Of a stretch of DNA of 64,000 nucleotides, positions 17,596 to 26,762 are shown one piece after another. Source of the DNA: Caldanaerobius polysaccharolyticus DSM 13641 (GTDB taxonomy: Bacteria > Bacillota > Thermoanaerobacteria > Thermoanaerobacterales > Caldanaerobiaceae); the NCBI RefSeq assembly GCF_000427425.1, contig NZ_KE386495.1, positions 1,105,072 to 1,169,071 on the forward strand, read 5' to 3'. The position numbers were made by a program, and so were the translations under genes. The notes below the pieces were generated by a model, which made no database searches, was not told the DNA's origin, and saw only the letters and a list, made by a program, of their open reading frames with translations. Positions within the stretch are counted from its first letter, which is position 1. Each line of letters begins with the position of its first letter.

Positions 17596-18203
17596 AACAT
17601 GTTCTCATGTGAAGTGGAAGTGGCGCAGTATTCTAGTCAGCTCTGCCAATCCTGAAGACGGGCCTAAAAATCCGTCAAGGGCATATCGATGAAGCTCCTT
17701 GTGCTGGCTGCCAACGCCCAGTTGGGAGCTGGTGCTGGGAGATAGGAAATGGGGCGATCCACAAAGGCATGTGGGCGATGACCCTGTTTCCGTGGAGGCC
17801 TAAGTGCGTGATGCATTGGGCGTCACGGCTTAGTGTTGAACCTGTTTCGCGGTGTAAAAGCTGTGAGCAGTGTAGCCTGCCTTGAGTAGAAAGGGTAGAG
17901 ATGGGGTTCGAATTTTACCTCGACGGCCTAAGGGTAAAATTTTTGCCCATCGAAACCCTTTTTGCAAAAGAGGCTAGGGATTGGGTCAGGCTGTGGAGGA
18001 AAGCTCCTAGACTGTACCGAACAGGTGGCATGTCAGAGATTACAGTGTAGTCTTAGTGGCAATCCAGTCCTATCACTGGCGACATGATAGAAATGGGTTT
18101 AAAGGGAAACCGCCTTTTTGGCGACAAAGAGGTACCCATTTGGGAAATCCTACTGGACCTAAGCTGCAAAATTTATCTGGCATGTTGCCACTTCCACGCT
18201 TAT
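17596..18203 (+). ncRNA. ole: OLE RNA (ornate large extremophilic RNA)
   Basis: About 600 nt without a convincing reading frame between ispA and dxs. The ends pair: GTGGAAGTGGC (17614-17624) is the exact complement of GCCACTTCCAC (18187-18197), closing the whole region. Several internal hairpins are visible, e.g. GGGTAAAATTTTTGCCC around 17932-17949 and the ACATG-TTCT-CATGT hairpin at 17598-17610. Length, GC-rich purine-rich loops and the gene order folD-xseA-xseB-ispA-OLE-membrane protein-dxs-tlyA match the locus where OLE RNA was first described in Firmicutes. OLE RNA is known to associate with the cell membrane through OapA and is linked to Mg, cold and alcohol stress in Bacillus halodurans. 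The exact ends are inferred from the promoter and the terminal pairing. Confidence 0.92.
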
Positions 18204-18244
18204 ACATACCTTGATTTTAATGCTTGATGTGAGGAGTGTATGCT

Positions 18245-18823
18245 TTGGCTAACAGTAAAAAGCCAAAGGTAAACATAAAGTGGACCTTTACGGCTGTAAT
18301 TATAAGCTTTGTGACAGCTATGGGTTTAGGATCTGTGTCTGAGGTTTTACTCAGTGAAGCAGGCTTGCTCATGGCTTTTATTTTATTGCTAGTTGTGATT
18401 TTTTTAGGCGTCGTATTTGATATCATAGGGATAGCTGCGGCAGCAGCCGATGAAAAACCTTTTCATTCAATGGCCTCAAATAAGGTGGCAGGAGCGAGGC
18501 ATGCGATAAAACTGATACGAAATGCCGGGGTGGTCTCTAACTTTTGCAATGATATAATGGGAGATATATGCAACATCCTGAGCGGTACTATTCTGGGTAT
18601 AATACTTCTTAAGCTGTCCGGGAAAGTAAATGTGGATAGGGCCATTATGAGCGCTCTTTTGAGTAGTATTGTGGCGGCCACTACAATTGGGCTGAAAGCA
18701 GCGGAAAAAAATATTGCTGTAAACCAGAGTAATGATATAATATTGTTGGTTGGTAAATTTCTATATTGGTTATCGCGCTATCTTAAAATAGAATTATTTA
18801 AAAATAAGAAAAATAAGAAGTAA
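18245..18823 (+). CDS. oapA: OLE-associated membrane protein (OapA)
   Basis: A 192-aa membrane protein with about four transmembrane helices (around 17-37, 40-68, 115-135 and 145-165). The central cytosolic segment [23 protein letters not shown] with [16 protein letters not shown] is typical of OapA, a distant relative of DUF21/CNNM-type proteins, and the C-terminus is very lysine-rich, suited to RNA contact. It starts 42 nt after OLE RNA. TTG 18245 is chosen since GAGGAG lies 8 nt upstream; GTG 18236 overlaps that site. In B. halodurans OapA is required for membrane localisation of OLE RNA. Confidence 0.88.
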   Translation: MANSKKPKVNIKWTFTAVIISFVTAMGLGSVSEVLLSEAGLLMAFILLLVVIFLGVVFDIIGIAAAAADEKPFHSMASNKVAGARHAIKLIRNAGVVSNFCNDIMGDICNILSGTILGIILLKLSGKVNVDRAIMSALLSSIVAATTIGLKAAEKNIAVNQSNDIILLVGKFLYWLSRYLKIELFKNKKNKK

Positions 18824-18836
18824 AGAGGTCGTATTA

Positions 18837-20721
18837 ATGCTGGAAAAAATCAATACACCTGAGGATTTAAAAAAACTCAGCGATGCGGAGTTAGTGCAAC
18901 TGGCTGATGAGATAAGGGATTTTTTGATCAAGAGCATATCAGTGACAGGAGGGCATTTAGCGTCAAACCTGGGAGTGGTGGAGCTTACCATTGCCATTCA
19001 CTCGGTCTTTAATGCACCTGTCGATAAGATAATATGGGATGTGGGGCATCAGTCGTATGTGCACAAGATCCTCACAGGAAGACGGGATAAATTTGCATCT
19101 TTGCGTCAAATAGGCGGTTTAAGTGGATACCCTAAGATCGCTGAGAGCCTGTACGATTGCTTTGGAACAGGACATAGTTCCACATCGATATCTGCGGCTT
19201 TGGGTATGGCGAGAGCTAGAAATTTAAAAGGGGAGAATTACTACGTAGTAGCTGTAATAGGCGATGGGGCTTTAACGGGCGGTATGGCTTTTGAAGCCCT
19301 TAACGACGCAGGACGTACCAAGACGCAGTTGATGGTCATATTGAACGATAACGAGATGTCTATATCCCGCAATGTAGGCAGTTTATCTATGTATTTGAGT
19401 AAATTGCGGACGGATCCGGCTTATTTTAAGATGAAGTCGGATATAGAAAAGGTATTAAATAGGATACCTGAGATAGGCCCTATGTTGTCAACTACCCTTA
19501 ACAGGTTTAAAAACAGCGTGAAGTCGCTATTGGTGCCCGGAATGATTTTTGAAAACCTCGGCTTTACGTATTTTGGACCTATAGATGGTCACGACATCTC
19601 GGCTCTAAGAGAGGTTTTAAACGCCGCGAAGATGGTGAAAAGCCCTGTATTGGTGCATGTTATCACCAAAAAAGGGAAAGGACTATAAAAAGGCAGAAAA
19701 CGACCCTGAGCATTACCATGGAATAGAGCCTTTTGATATAGAATCGGGCAACTGCAAAATAATAGCAGAAGGCAAGACGTATTCTCAGGTGTTTGGAGAG
19801 ACTCTGGTAGATCTTGCTAGAAAGGACAAACGAATTGTGGCAATAACCGCAGCTATGCCTTACGGCACAGGTTTGAGCAGGTTTAAAATCGAATTTCCCG
19901 ATAGATTCTTCGATGTGGGTATAGCAGAACAGCACGCTGTTACGTTGGCTGGTGGAATGGCGGCGGCTGGCCTTAAGCCGGTATTTGCTGTCTATTCTAC
20001 TTTCTTACAGAGGGGATACGATCAGATAATACACGATATATGCCTTCAAAGGTTGCCAGTGGTTTTTGCTGTGGATAGAGCTGGAGTGGTGGGAGAGGAC
20101 GGGGAAACTCACAACGGTGTATTTGATCTGTCTTACTTTAGCCATATCCCCAATCTCACCGTGTTATCCCCTAAAGATGGTGCAGAATTATCGGCTATGT
20201 TAAAATACGCTCTGGCATTAGACGCACCTGTGGCTATAAGGTATCCCCGGGGCTATTGCCATGGCGTAATAGAAGGAAAGGAGGAGTTTGACGGGCGATC
20301 TGAGATACTGCATAAAGGCCACGACGTAACCATTGTAGCTGAAGGTCGAATGGTTGGCATTTCGGCGAAAGCTGTAAAACTCTTGAAACAGAAAGGCATT
20401 GAAGCTGAGTTGATCAACGCTCGCGTTATTAAGCCTCTAGATAGAGATACTATAATATCCTCGGTTTTGAAAACAGGAAAGCTGGTCACAGTAGAGGACA
20501 ATGTAAGGATAGGAGGTATGGGAAGCAACATATTGCAGCTGATGAGCGATAGTTGCCTTTATGGTATACCTACCAAGATAATAGGCTGGCCTGATGAGTT
20601 TATATGCCATGGGAGTGTGGATGATGTTTTTAAACATTACGGCATGGATGCACAATCCATAGCCAATTCTATTTGGGAATTTATAAGCAGGAGACCTTAC
20701 TATGGGGAAAATGAGGCTTGA
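18837..20721 (+). pseudogene. dxs: 1-deoxy-D-xylulose-5-phosphate synthase, interrupted by a +1 frameshift
   Basis: First enzyme of the MEP isoprenoid pathway (pyruvate + glyceraldehyde 3-phosphate, TPP-dependent). The first part (18837-19688) holds the TPP motif GDGALTGG...LND and ends abruptly in [10 protein letters not shown]. The second part resumes in the next frame near 19684 as [17 protein letters not shown] and runs to 20721 with the transketolase pyrimidine and C-terminal domains (GIAEQHAVTLAGG). Removing one base, either an A from the A6 run at 19668-19673 or the C at 19683, restores a normal protein of about 627 aa. Every other feature is intact and the gene is essential unless a mevalonate route exists, so a sequencing error or very recent mutation is likely. 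Confidence 0.92.
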
Positions 20722-21496
20722 TCTTGTGCTGGTTTACCAGGGATTTTATGAGTCCAGAGAAAGAGCTCGATACAATATAAAAGCTGGAAATGTATATGTA
20801 AACGGCGTTGTATGCGATAAACCTGGGGAAAAAGTAGATGATGGTGCCAACATAATGATAAAAGGGGATGTTATTCCATACGTGAGCAGAGGTGGCATTA
20901 AGCTTGAAAGAGCCCTTAAGGTGTTTGGCGTTTCGGTGGCGGGCAAGGTTGCTATGGACATCGGCGCTTCTACCGGCGGTTTTACCCATTGCCTGTTAAA
21001 AAATGGAGCGAGAAAGGTTTACGCTATTGACGCCGGTCGTGGTCAATTGGACGGCAAACTGAGGGATGATGAGCGGGTTGTCTGTATGGAGGGCGTCAAC
21101 GCCAGGTATTTAAAAAAAGGGGATATTCCAGAGACAATAGATATAGTGACTATTGATGTATCGTTTATATCTGTGAAAAAGATAATCCCGGTAATTTCTG
21201 ATTTCATTGTGAACGGCGATATAATATCCCTGGTAAAGCCCCAATTTGAGGCAGGGCCGTATTTGGTGGGTAAAAGAGGGGTAATAAAAGATGCGAAAAT
21301 TCACGAGGATGTGCTTAAAAGCGTAATTGAGGAGGCGTTAGCCAATCGATTGACATTGGCAAATGTGACGTATTCGCCTATAAAGGGCTCTCAAGGCAAC
21401 ATAGAGTTTTTTATTCACCTTAAAAAAGGTGAGGGTTCTGTAGATGTCGATAAAATGGTAAAAGATGTGGTCAGAGATGCTCACGCTAATCTATAG
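20702..21496 (+). CDS. tlyA: TlyA family rRNA 2'-O-methyltransferase / hemolysin A
   Basis: A 264-aa protein with an N-terminal S4 RNA-binding domain (MRLDLVLVYQGFYESRERAR) and an FtsJ-like SAM-dependent methyltransferase domain (DIGASTGGFTHCLL near 82-95; catalytic-type K-D-K-E residues plausible at SRGGIKLERAL, IDVSFIS, KPQFE). Orthologues (YqxC) methylate ribosomal RNA riboses. It overlaps the dxs end by 20 nt and sits in the conserved dxs-tlyA-nadK-argR-recN order. Confidence 0.93.
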   Translation: MGKMRLDLVLVYQGFYESRERARYNIKAGNVYVNGVVCDKPGEKVDDGANIMIKGDVIPYVSRGGIKLERALKVFGVSVAGKVAMDIGASTGGFTHCLLKNGARKVYAIDAGRGQLDGKLRDDERVVCMEGVNARYLKKGDIPETIDIVTIDVSFISVKKIIPVISDFIVNGDIISLVKPQFEAGPYLVGKRGVIKDAKIHEDVLKSVIEEALANRLTLANVTYSPIKGSQGNIEFFIHLKKGEGSVDVDKMVKDVVRDAHANL

Positions 21497-21510
21497 TTAG
21501 GAAGGTGCAG

Positions 21511-22326
21511 ATGAAAAGGGTAGGGATTGTGGCAAATAGCCAAAAAGACAAAGACGGCAAGATAACAATGTCGTGCATAAACTGGTTGCAAAAGGAAGGC
21601 TGTCTTGTAATAACAGCCGACGACGAAAGTCTCTATTTAAAATCCGATTTCATCGTAGTTCTCGGTGGAGATGGTACCATTCTCAACGTAGCGAGAAAGG
21701 CATCGGTATTTGAGAAACCTATTTTAGGTATAAATATGGGGCGTCTGGGCTTTCTTGCAGAGGTAGAGCTAAAGGACATGTATAGGTCGCTAAAAATGGC
21801 TATTGAAGGCAATTATACCATTGACAGCAGGATGATGCTGGAGTGCAAGCTGATGCGAAAAGGTCGCATATTGCAGGAGTACCATTCCCTTAACGACGTG
21901 GTGATTACAAGGGGCGCTTTTTCCAGAGTTATACGTTTAAAAACTTACGTAGACGGAGAGTTCGTCAACACCTATTCAGCTGATGGTTTAATAATATCCA
22001 GCCCCACTGGTTCAACGGCTTATTCTCTGTCAGCAGGTGGGCCTATTGTAAGACCTGATGTACCGCTGATCATCGTAACGCCTATATGCCCTCATTCTTT
22101 ACACAACAGGTCTATAATAGTGTCTGCTGATTCGCGGATAGACGTAGACATTTTGGACAGCAATTTGGATATTATGCTTACAATAGATGGACAAATTGGT
22201 TACAAGTTGACAAAAGGAGATGTGGTGACCATTAATAGGTCAAAATACCAGAGCAAGCTTATAAGGATAGAAAAAAGGCCATTTTTTGAGGTGTTGAGAA
22301 GCAAATTGTCTGAGAGAAACCAGTAA
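21511..22326 (+). CDS. nadK: NAD kinase
   Basis: Phosphorylates NAD to NADP. The 271-aa product has GGDGTIL near 50-56, NMGRLGFLAE near 75, the NDVVI segment near 130, SPTGSTAYSLSAGGP near 165-180 and PICPHSLHNRS, all diagnostic. ATG 21511 follows AGGAAGGTG. Part of the tlyA-nadK-argR-recN run. Confidence 0.97.
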   Translation: MKRVGIVANSQKDKDGKITMSCINWLQKEGCLVITADDESLYLKSDFIVVLGGDGTILNVARKASVFEKPILGINMGRLGFLAEVELKDMYRSLKMAIEGNYTIDSRMMLECKLMRKGRILQEYHSLNDVVITRGAFSRVIRLKTYVDGEFVNTYSADGLIISSPTGSTAYSLSAGGPIVRPDVPLIIVTPICPHSLHNRSIIVSADSRIDVDILDSNLDIMLTIDGQIGYKLTKGDVVTINRSKYQSKLIRIEKRPFFEVLRSKLSERNQ

Positions 22327-22349
22327 TAGCTTTGGGAGGAAATGTGTAG

Positions 22350-22799
22350 ATGAAGTTAACTAGGCATGCTAAAATACTTGAGTTGATTGAGAAAAAGCCT
22401 ATTGAGACCCAAGATGAGCTTGTTGAAGAGTTGAGAAAAAGCGGTTTTAATGTGACCCAGGCTACTATATCTAGGGACATTAAAGATCTCAGATTGGTAA
22501 AGGTTATGGATAACAATGGCAAATACCGGTATGCTTCGCTTAATAAAACAGAAGAGGATGTAAGTAATAAGTTGTTTACCCTGCTTTCCCAGTCGCTGGT
22601 ATCTGTTGACTATGCGGGAAACATCGTCGTTCTAAAGACTTTATCTGGTACTGCTATGGCAGCTGCTGCGGCGATAGATGCTTTGAATTTTAAAGATATC
22701 GTGGGCACATTAGCTGGAGATGACACGATATTTGTGTTGGTAAGAGATTCTCAAAACGTAAGCGAAATCCTGGCCAGGTTTAAAAGCCTTATAAAGTAA
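22350..22799 (+). CDS. argR: Arginine repressor ArgR/AhrC
   Basis: A 149-aa regulator with an N-terminal winged helix ([43 protein letters not shown] split motifs, about 3-70) and a C-terminal hexamerisation/arginine-binding domain with [13 protein letters not shown] and [12 protein letters not shown]. It represses arginine synthesis and activates catabolism when arginine is high. Its placement upstream of recN is conserved in Firmicutes. Confidence 0.97.
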   Translation: MKLTRHAKILELIEKKPIETQDELVEELRKSGFNVTQATISRDIKDLRLVKVMDNNGKYRYASLNKTEEDVSNKLFTLLSQSLVSVDYAGNIVVLKTLSGTAMAAAAAIDALNFKDIVGTLAGDDTIFVLVRDSQNVSEILARFKSLIK

Positions 22800-22815
22800 T
22801 GTAAAGGTGATGTCC

Positions 22816-24513
22816 ATGCTCGTTTCCCTTTCAATTAAAAATTTTGCGTTGATCGACAATATAGAAGTGTACTTTGACAGAGGTTTAAATATAATAACAG
22901 GTGAATCAGGTGCTGGTAAATCCATAATTATCGAAGCCTTGAGCCTAGTGCTAGGGGGCAGAGCGGATAAGGAAATGATAAGGGCAGGTTGCGAAAAGGC
23001 AGAGGTTGAAGCTGTGTTTGAGATAAGAAAAGATAGCGAGATCGGCGATGAATTAAGGAGCATGGGATTGCTTGAGGGGGAAGATGATCTAATAATATTG
23101 TGCAGAGAACTTGCGTCCAATGGACGAAGTGTGTGTAGGATAAACCACAAAACTGTTAATGTTTCTATTTTGAAGCGCATTGCCCACAGACTTGTGGATA
23201 TCCACGGTCAAAATGAGTACCAGGTGTTATTTGACGAATCGACTTATCAAGGGCTTCTGGATTCATTTGGAGGAGAACCGCTGAAGGCGTTAAAGGAAGA
23301 AGTAAGTAAGGTCTACCGAACATACGTGCAGATAGATCGGGAAATAGAGAAGTTAAAAGACGAGGGCAATAATCCGTTGGAAGAGGAGTTTATAAGGTAT
23401 CAGTTAAATGAAATCGCCGCTGCCAATTTAAAAGAAGGAGAAGAGGAAGAGCTTTTAAAGGCGAGAAAAATCATGAATAACGCTGAAAAGATATACGAAG
23501 CTCTTTTTAACGTTTACTCCTTATTATACGACAATAAAAACGGCCTGAGCATTTTAGAAGGTTTGGGAGAAGCTATAGAAAAATTAGAGGATATATCTCA
23601 GTACGATGGGGATATACAGGGTATAATAAAATACTTAAACGATTCGTATTATCAAATACAAGACGTGTGTGAATGCGTGCGGAAATACATGGAAAACCTG
23701 AACTTTGATCCTGAAAAATTAAATGAAGTAGAGGAAAGGCTTCACATCCTCTCTGATTTAAAGCGCAAATATGGCAGGAGCGTAGAGCAGCTGATTGAAT
23801 ACCGATCAGAATTGCAGTCAAAAATAAACAGAATTGAAAACAATATTCAAATATTGGAACAAATGCAGCGGCAGAGATCAGAGATATATGAAGAGCTGTT
23901 ACGGCGATGTTCAGATCTGTCCAGGATGAGGGAAAAAGTGGCGAGCCAGATGGAAAAGGCAGTGTCTGCCGAGTTGGACCAGTTGGGCATAAAAGGTGTG
24001 ATATTTAAAGTGCGCATAAACCCGAGGGAATTGTCGGAGAATGGTGTAGATGGCGTTGAATTTATGATAAGCACCAATCCCGGCGAACCTTTAAAACCGC
24101 TGGCTAAAGTTGTGTCGGGCGGAGAGATGTCCAGAATAATGCTGGCGTTTAAGAAGGTATTTGCTGAGGCAGATGGTATAGACACCCTTATTTTTGACGA
24201 GATAGATACCGGGATAAGTGGGCAGACCGTTCAGGTTGTGGCGGAAAAGATTTTAGAGCTGTCTTTAAAGAGACAGGTTATTTGTATTACCCATATGCCG
24301 CAAATAGCCAGTATGGCTGATACTCACTATTACATTCAAAAGGCCGTAGAAAAAGGGAGAACGCACATAAAGGTGGAAAAATTAGATGATAAAGGGCGAA
24401 TCAGAGAGATTTCTAGGATAATAAGCGGCGATAATATCACGCCTCTTGCGCTTTCCCATTCAAAAGAGATGATAGCTAACGCGATTAAATTGAAGGAAAA
24501 AATAGCTCAATGA
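22816..24513 (+). CDS. recN: DNA repair protein RecN
   Basis: SMC-like ATPase acting early in double-strand-break repair. The 565-aa product starts LVSLSIKNFALID, has Walker A GESGAGKSIIIEAL near 31-44, a long coiled-coil middle, the signature VSGGEMSRIMLAFK near 434 and Walker B LIFDEIDTGISG near 455. ATG 22816 is chosen by comparison with the usual N-terminus; ATG 22810 is also in frame. A short terminator-like hairpin follows. Confidence 0.96.
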   Translation: MLVSLSIKNFALIDNIEVYFDRGLNIITGESGAGKSIIIEALSLVLGGRADKEMIRAGCEKAEVEAVFEIRKDSEIGDELRSMGLLEGEDDLIILCRELASNGRSVCRINHKTVNVSILKRIAHRLVDIHGQNEYQVLFDESTYQGLLDSFGGEPLKALKEEVSKVYRTYVQIDREIEKLKDEGNNPLEEEFIRYQLNEIAAANLKEGEEEELLKARKIMNNAEKIYEALFNVYSLLYDNKNGLSILEGLGEAIEKLEDISQYDGDIQGIIKYLNDSYYQIQDVCECVRKYMENLNFDPEKLNEVEERLHILSDLKRKYGRSVEQLIEYRSELQSKINRIENNIQILEQMQRQRSEIYEELLRRCSDLSRMREKVASQMEKAVSAELDQLGIKGVIFKVRINPRELSENGVDGVEFMISTNPGEPLKPLAKVVSGGEMSRIMLAFKKVFAEADGIDTLIFDEIDTGISGQTVQVVAEKILELSLKRQVICITHMPQIASMADTHYYIQKAVEKGRTHIKVEKLDDKGRIREISRIISGDNITPLALSHSKEMIANAIKLKEKIAQ

Positions 24514-24523
24514 GCTCTTTTTT
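24504..24523 (+). terminator. Short terminator after recN
   Basis: AGCTC (24504-24508) pairs with GAGCT (24512-24516) over a 3-nt loop, followed by a T run. The stem is only 5 bp, so read-through into spoIVB is expected. Confidence 0.5.
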
Positions 24524-24528
24524 TATAA

Positions 24529-24558
24529 GTATAAATACCACTCCGGAGGGACATTTTA
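24529..24558 (+). promoter_or_regulatory. Candidate sigma-G/F promoter for spoIVB
   Basis: GTATA (24529-24533), 18-nt spacer and CATTTTA (24552-24558) match the forespore consensus gyATA-N17/18-CATnnTA. Transcription would begin near 24565. spoIVB is transcribed by sigma-G (and sigma-F) in B. subtilis. Confidence 0.52.
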
Positions 24559-24591
24559 TATTTGTAAGCCTATGAGGAGAGTGGTATTTAT
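24531..24591 (+). promoter_or_regulatory. Inverted repeat spanning the spoIVB promoter and start codon (read-through silencing hairpin)
   Basis: ATAAATACCACTC (24531-24543) is the exact complement of GAGTGGTATTTAT (24579-24591), 13 bp. The 3' arm covers the first two bases of the ATG at 24590 and the spacer after GAGGAG. The 5' arm lies between the -35 and -10 of the forespore promoter, so only longer transcripts from recN contain both arms. Function is inferred. Confidence 0.55.
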
Positions 24592-25861
24592 GCGTTTTAG
24601 AAAAATTGCCTGTACCGTTATAATTATTTTTATATTGGCAATAAACAATTCGCCGCTAATAAAAAACTTTGTGCAATTACCTGTTCATCAGATAGTATTC
24701 AAGGGAGAGGAATTTAAGTTAAACATAGGTTTTCCCATTTCTGTAAATATAAGAGCCAATAAAGATGGCATTATAAAAATAAATGATTTGTCAGAGAGAT
24801 ATAAGTATGTGCCTTTTTTATCTCGCTTTAGCGTAAAGGCAGAAGATGTCGGAAAGGCTATAATGAACTTTAAGCTGCTGGGCTTAATCCCTGTTAAAAA
24901 CGTGACGCTAGATGTGGTGCCCAGAAAGTACGTGATCGCTGGGGGAGAGTCTATAGGCGTGAGGATTAATACAAAAGGGGTTATTGTGGTGGGTTTTTCA
25001 GACATCACTGATCCTACGGGGAAAGCGCGCTGCCCTGGTAAAGAAGCAGGGGTGAGAGTGGGTGATACCCTTTTGAAGATAGACAACCAGGATATAAAAG
25101 ACAGCGATAGCATTGTAGACCTCTTAAGCAAAAAAGAAGGTAAAACATTATCGCTGCAAGTTCAGAGGGACCAGCGTGTGATACAATTAAAGGTAAACCC
25201 TGTAAAGTCAAGGGATGATGGCGAGTACAAATTAGGGCTGTGGGTAAGGGATCACACTTCTGGAATAGGAACTCTTACTTTTATAGATCCGGAAAACAAT
25301 AGATTTGGGGCTTTGGGACATCCTATAACGGATGTAGATACAGGACAGATGCTTTCTATAAGCGATGGAGATATTATGCGCGCTCATATTACATCCGTCA
25401 AACAAGGATACAAAAGTAGGCCAGGGGAGATTAAAGGCATATTTGTCGAAGGCGAAGATACCATAGGCAAAATAGAAAAAAATACTAAATACGGCATTTA
25501 TGGAACATTGTACGCCAGTCCATCGATTAAAAGATTGTATCCTATAGGGTATCAATCACAGGTAAAACCAGGTCCGGCCAAGATATTGACTACTATTGAA
25601 GGGGATAAGGTGGGGGAGTACGATATACAGATTCAAAAAGTAGTAAAACAGGATCAGCCTAATCCCAAGAGTATGATCATAAAAATAACCGATCCGTATT
25701 TGTTAAAGCGCACAGGAGGTATTGTTCAAGGGATGAGCGGAAGCCCTATAATCCAGGATAACCGGCTTGTAGGCGCAGTTACCCATGTTTTTATAAATGA
25801 CCCTACGAGGGGTTACGGTATTTATATTGAGTGGATGATTAGGGAGGCTGATAGAAAATAA
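24590..25861 (+). CDS. spoIVB: Stage IV sporulation protein B (signalling serine protease)
   Basis: Forespore-secreted S55 peptidase that triggers pro-sigma-K processing by cleaving SpoIVFA. The 423-aa product has an N-terminal membrane/signal helix, a PDZ domain near 105-200 (KEAGVRVGDTLLKIDNQDI), and the protease domain with the catalytic His in FGALGHPITD, Asp in ITDPYLL and Ser in QGMSGSPIIQ. ATG 24590 fits the GAGGAG site; ATG 24572 would lie only a few bases from the predicted transcript start. Conserved recN-spoIVB-spo0A order. Confidence 0.95.
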   Translation: MRFRKIACTVIIIFILAINNSPLIKNFVQLPVHQIVFKGEEFKLNIGFPISVNIRANKDGIIKINDLSERYKYVPFLSRFSVKAEDVGKAIMNFKLLGLIPVKNVTLDVVPRKYVIAGGESIGVRINTKGVIVVGFSDITDPTGKARCPGKEAGVRVGDTLLKIDNQDIKDSDSIVDLLSKKEGKTLSLQVQRDQRVIQLKVNPVKSRDDGEYKLGLWVRDHTSGIGTLTFIDPENNRFGALGHPITDVDTGQMLSISDGDIMRAHITSVKQGYKSRPGEIKGIFVEGEDTIGKIEKNTKYGIYGTLYASPSIKRLYPIGYQSQVKPGPAKILTTIEGDKVGEYDIQIQKVVKQDQPNPKSMIIKITDPYLLKRTGGIVQGMSGSPIIQDNRLVGAVTHVFINDPTRGYGIYIEWMIREADRK

Positions 25862-25876
25862 TTTATGGTAAAATAA

Positions 25877-25903
25877 GGAGGATTTTTGACTTTTATGTAG
25901 AAT
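25877..25903 (+). promoter_or_regulatory. Sigma-H promoter of spo0A
   Basis: GGAGGATTT (25877-25885), 11-nt spacer and GTAGAAT (25897-25903) fully match the sigma-H consensus RnAGGAwWW-11/12-RnnGAAT. This corresponds to the stationary-phase Ps promoter of spo0A. The same design precedes spoIIAA. Confidence 0.78.
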
Positions 25904-25941
25904 AATTGAAAAAGTAAAAATTGGTTTGAGGGAGGATTAAA

Positions 25942-26730
25942 TTGATCAGGTTATTGATAGTAGACGATAATAAGGAATTTTGTTCTATTTTAGCTGATTA
26001 CTTTAACAACGTAGAAGACGTAGACGTGGTGGGCATAGCCAATGATGGAAATCAAGCCATCAAATTGATCAAAGAACATAACCCCGATATTGTTTTGCTG
26101 GATATAATAATGCCATATTTAGATGGACTGGGGGTACTAGAATCGTTAAAGACCCTTAAATTGGCCAAATCGCCAAAGATCATAGTGCTCTCGGCAGTAG
26201 GTCAAGAAAGGATAACGCAAATGGCTATAAACTTAAATGTAGACTATTATATCCTCAAGCCTTTTGACCTTAATACGCTTTACAAGAGGATAAAAGAGAT
26301 TTTTATGTTGCCTCTTGACGGCCCGGTAAAAAGCCAATCGGATGGATTTAAATCTGATATCGATCAAATACGGTTGGAAGCCCAGATTACGGAGATCATC
26401 AATGAGATAGGGATACCTGCTCATATAAAAGGCTATTTGTATATAAGAGATGCTATATGTATGGTGGTAAATGACATGGATATGATAGGTGCTATAACTA
26501 AAAAACTATACCCGCGGATCGCGCTCAAATACAATACAACGCCCAGCAGGGTTGAAAGGGCGATAAGGCACGCAATAGAAGTAGCCTGGAACCATGGAAA
26601 ATTGGAGACTTTAAATGAGATTTTTGGCCGCACGATAGACGAGTACAAAGGCAAACCGACTAACTCTCAATTTATAGCGTTGCTTGCTGATAGGATGAGA
26701 CTTCAGCTCAGCATGAATAAAGCGGGGTGA
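25942..26730 (+). CDS. spo0A: Sporulation master regulator Spo0A
   Basis: Response regulator that commits the cell to sporulation. The 262-aa product has a receiver domain with acidic pocket Asp8-Asp9, phosphoacceptor Asp54 (LLDIIMP) and Lys106 (ILKPF), and a C-terminal DNA-binding domain with the recognition region [24 protein letters not shown] 25942 has GGGAGG 7 nt upstream. It is driven by a sigma-H promoter and presumably also by weak vegetative transcription from upstream. Confidence 0.98.
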   Translation: MIRLLIVDDNKEFCSILADYFNNVEDVDVVGIANDGNQAIKLIKEHNPDIVLLDIIMPYLDGLGVLESLKTLKLAKSPKIIVLSAVGQERITQMAINLNVDYYILKPFDLNTLYKRIKEIFMLPLDGPVKSQSDGFKSDIDQIRLEAQITEIINEIGIPAHIKGYLYIRDAICMVVNDMDMIGAITKKLYPRIALKYNTTPSRVERAIRHAIEVAWNHGKLETLNEIFGRTIDEYKGKPTNSQFIALLADRMRLQLSMNKAG

Positions 26731-26762
26731 TGGTGTTAAAATAAGCTCAGGAGGTGTTAAAA

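Noticed and set aside
17505-18240. Protein-coding gene between ispA and oapA
   Set aside because: No open frame of useful length with a ribosome site; the end-to-end pairing and synteny identify OLE RNA.
19657-19700. Programmed -1 frameshifting in dxs
   Set aside because: Joining the two frames needs a +1 (or -2) shift, and no slippery heptamer in the correct phase or downstream structure is evident; Dxs is not known to use frameshifting.
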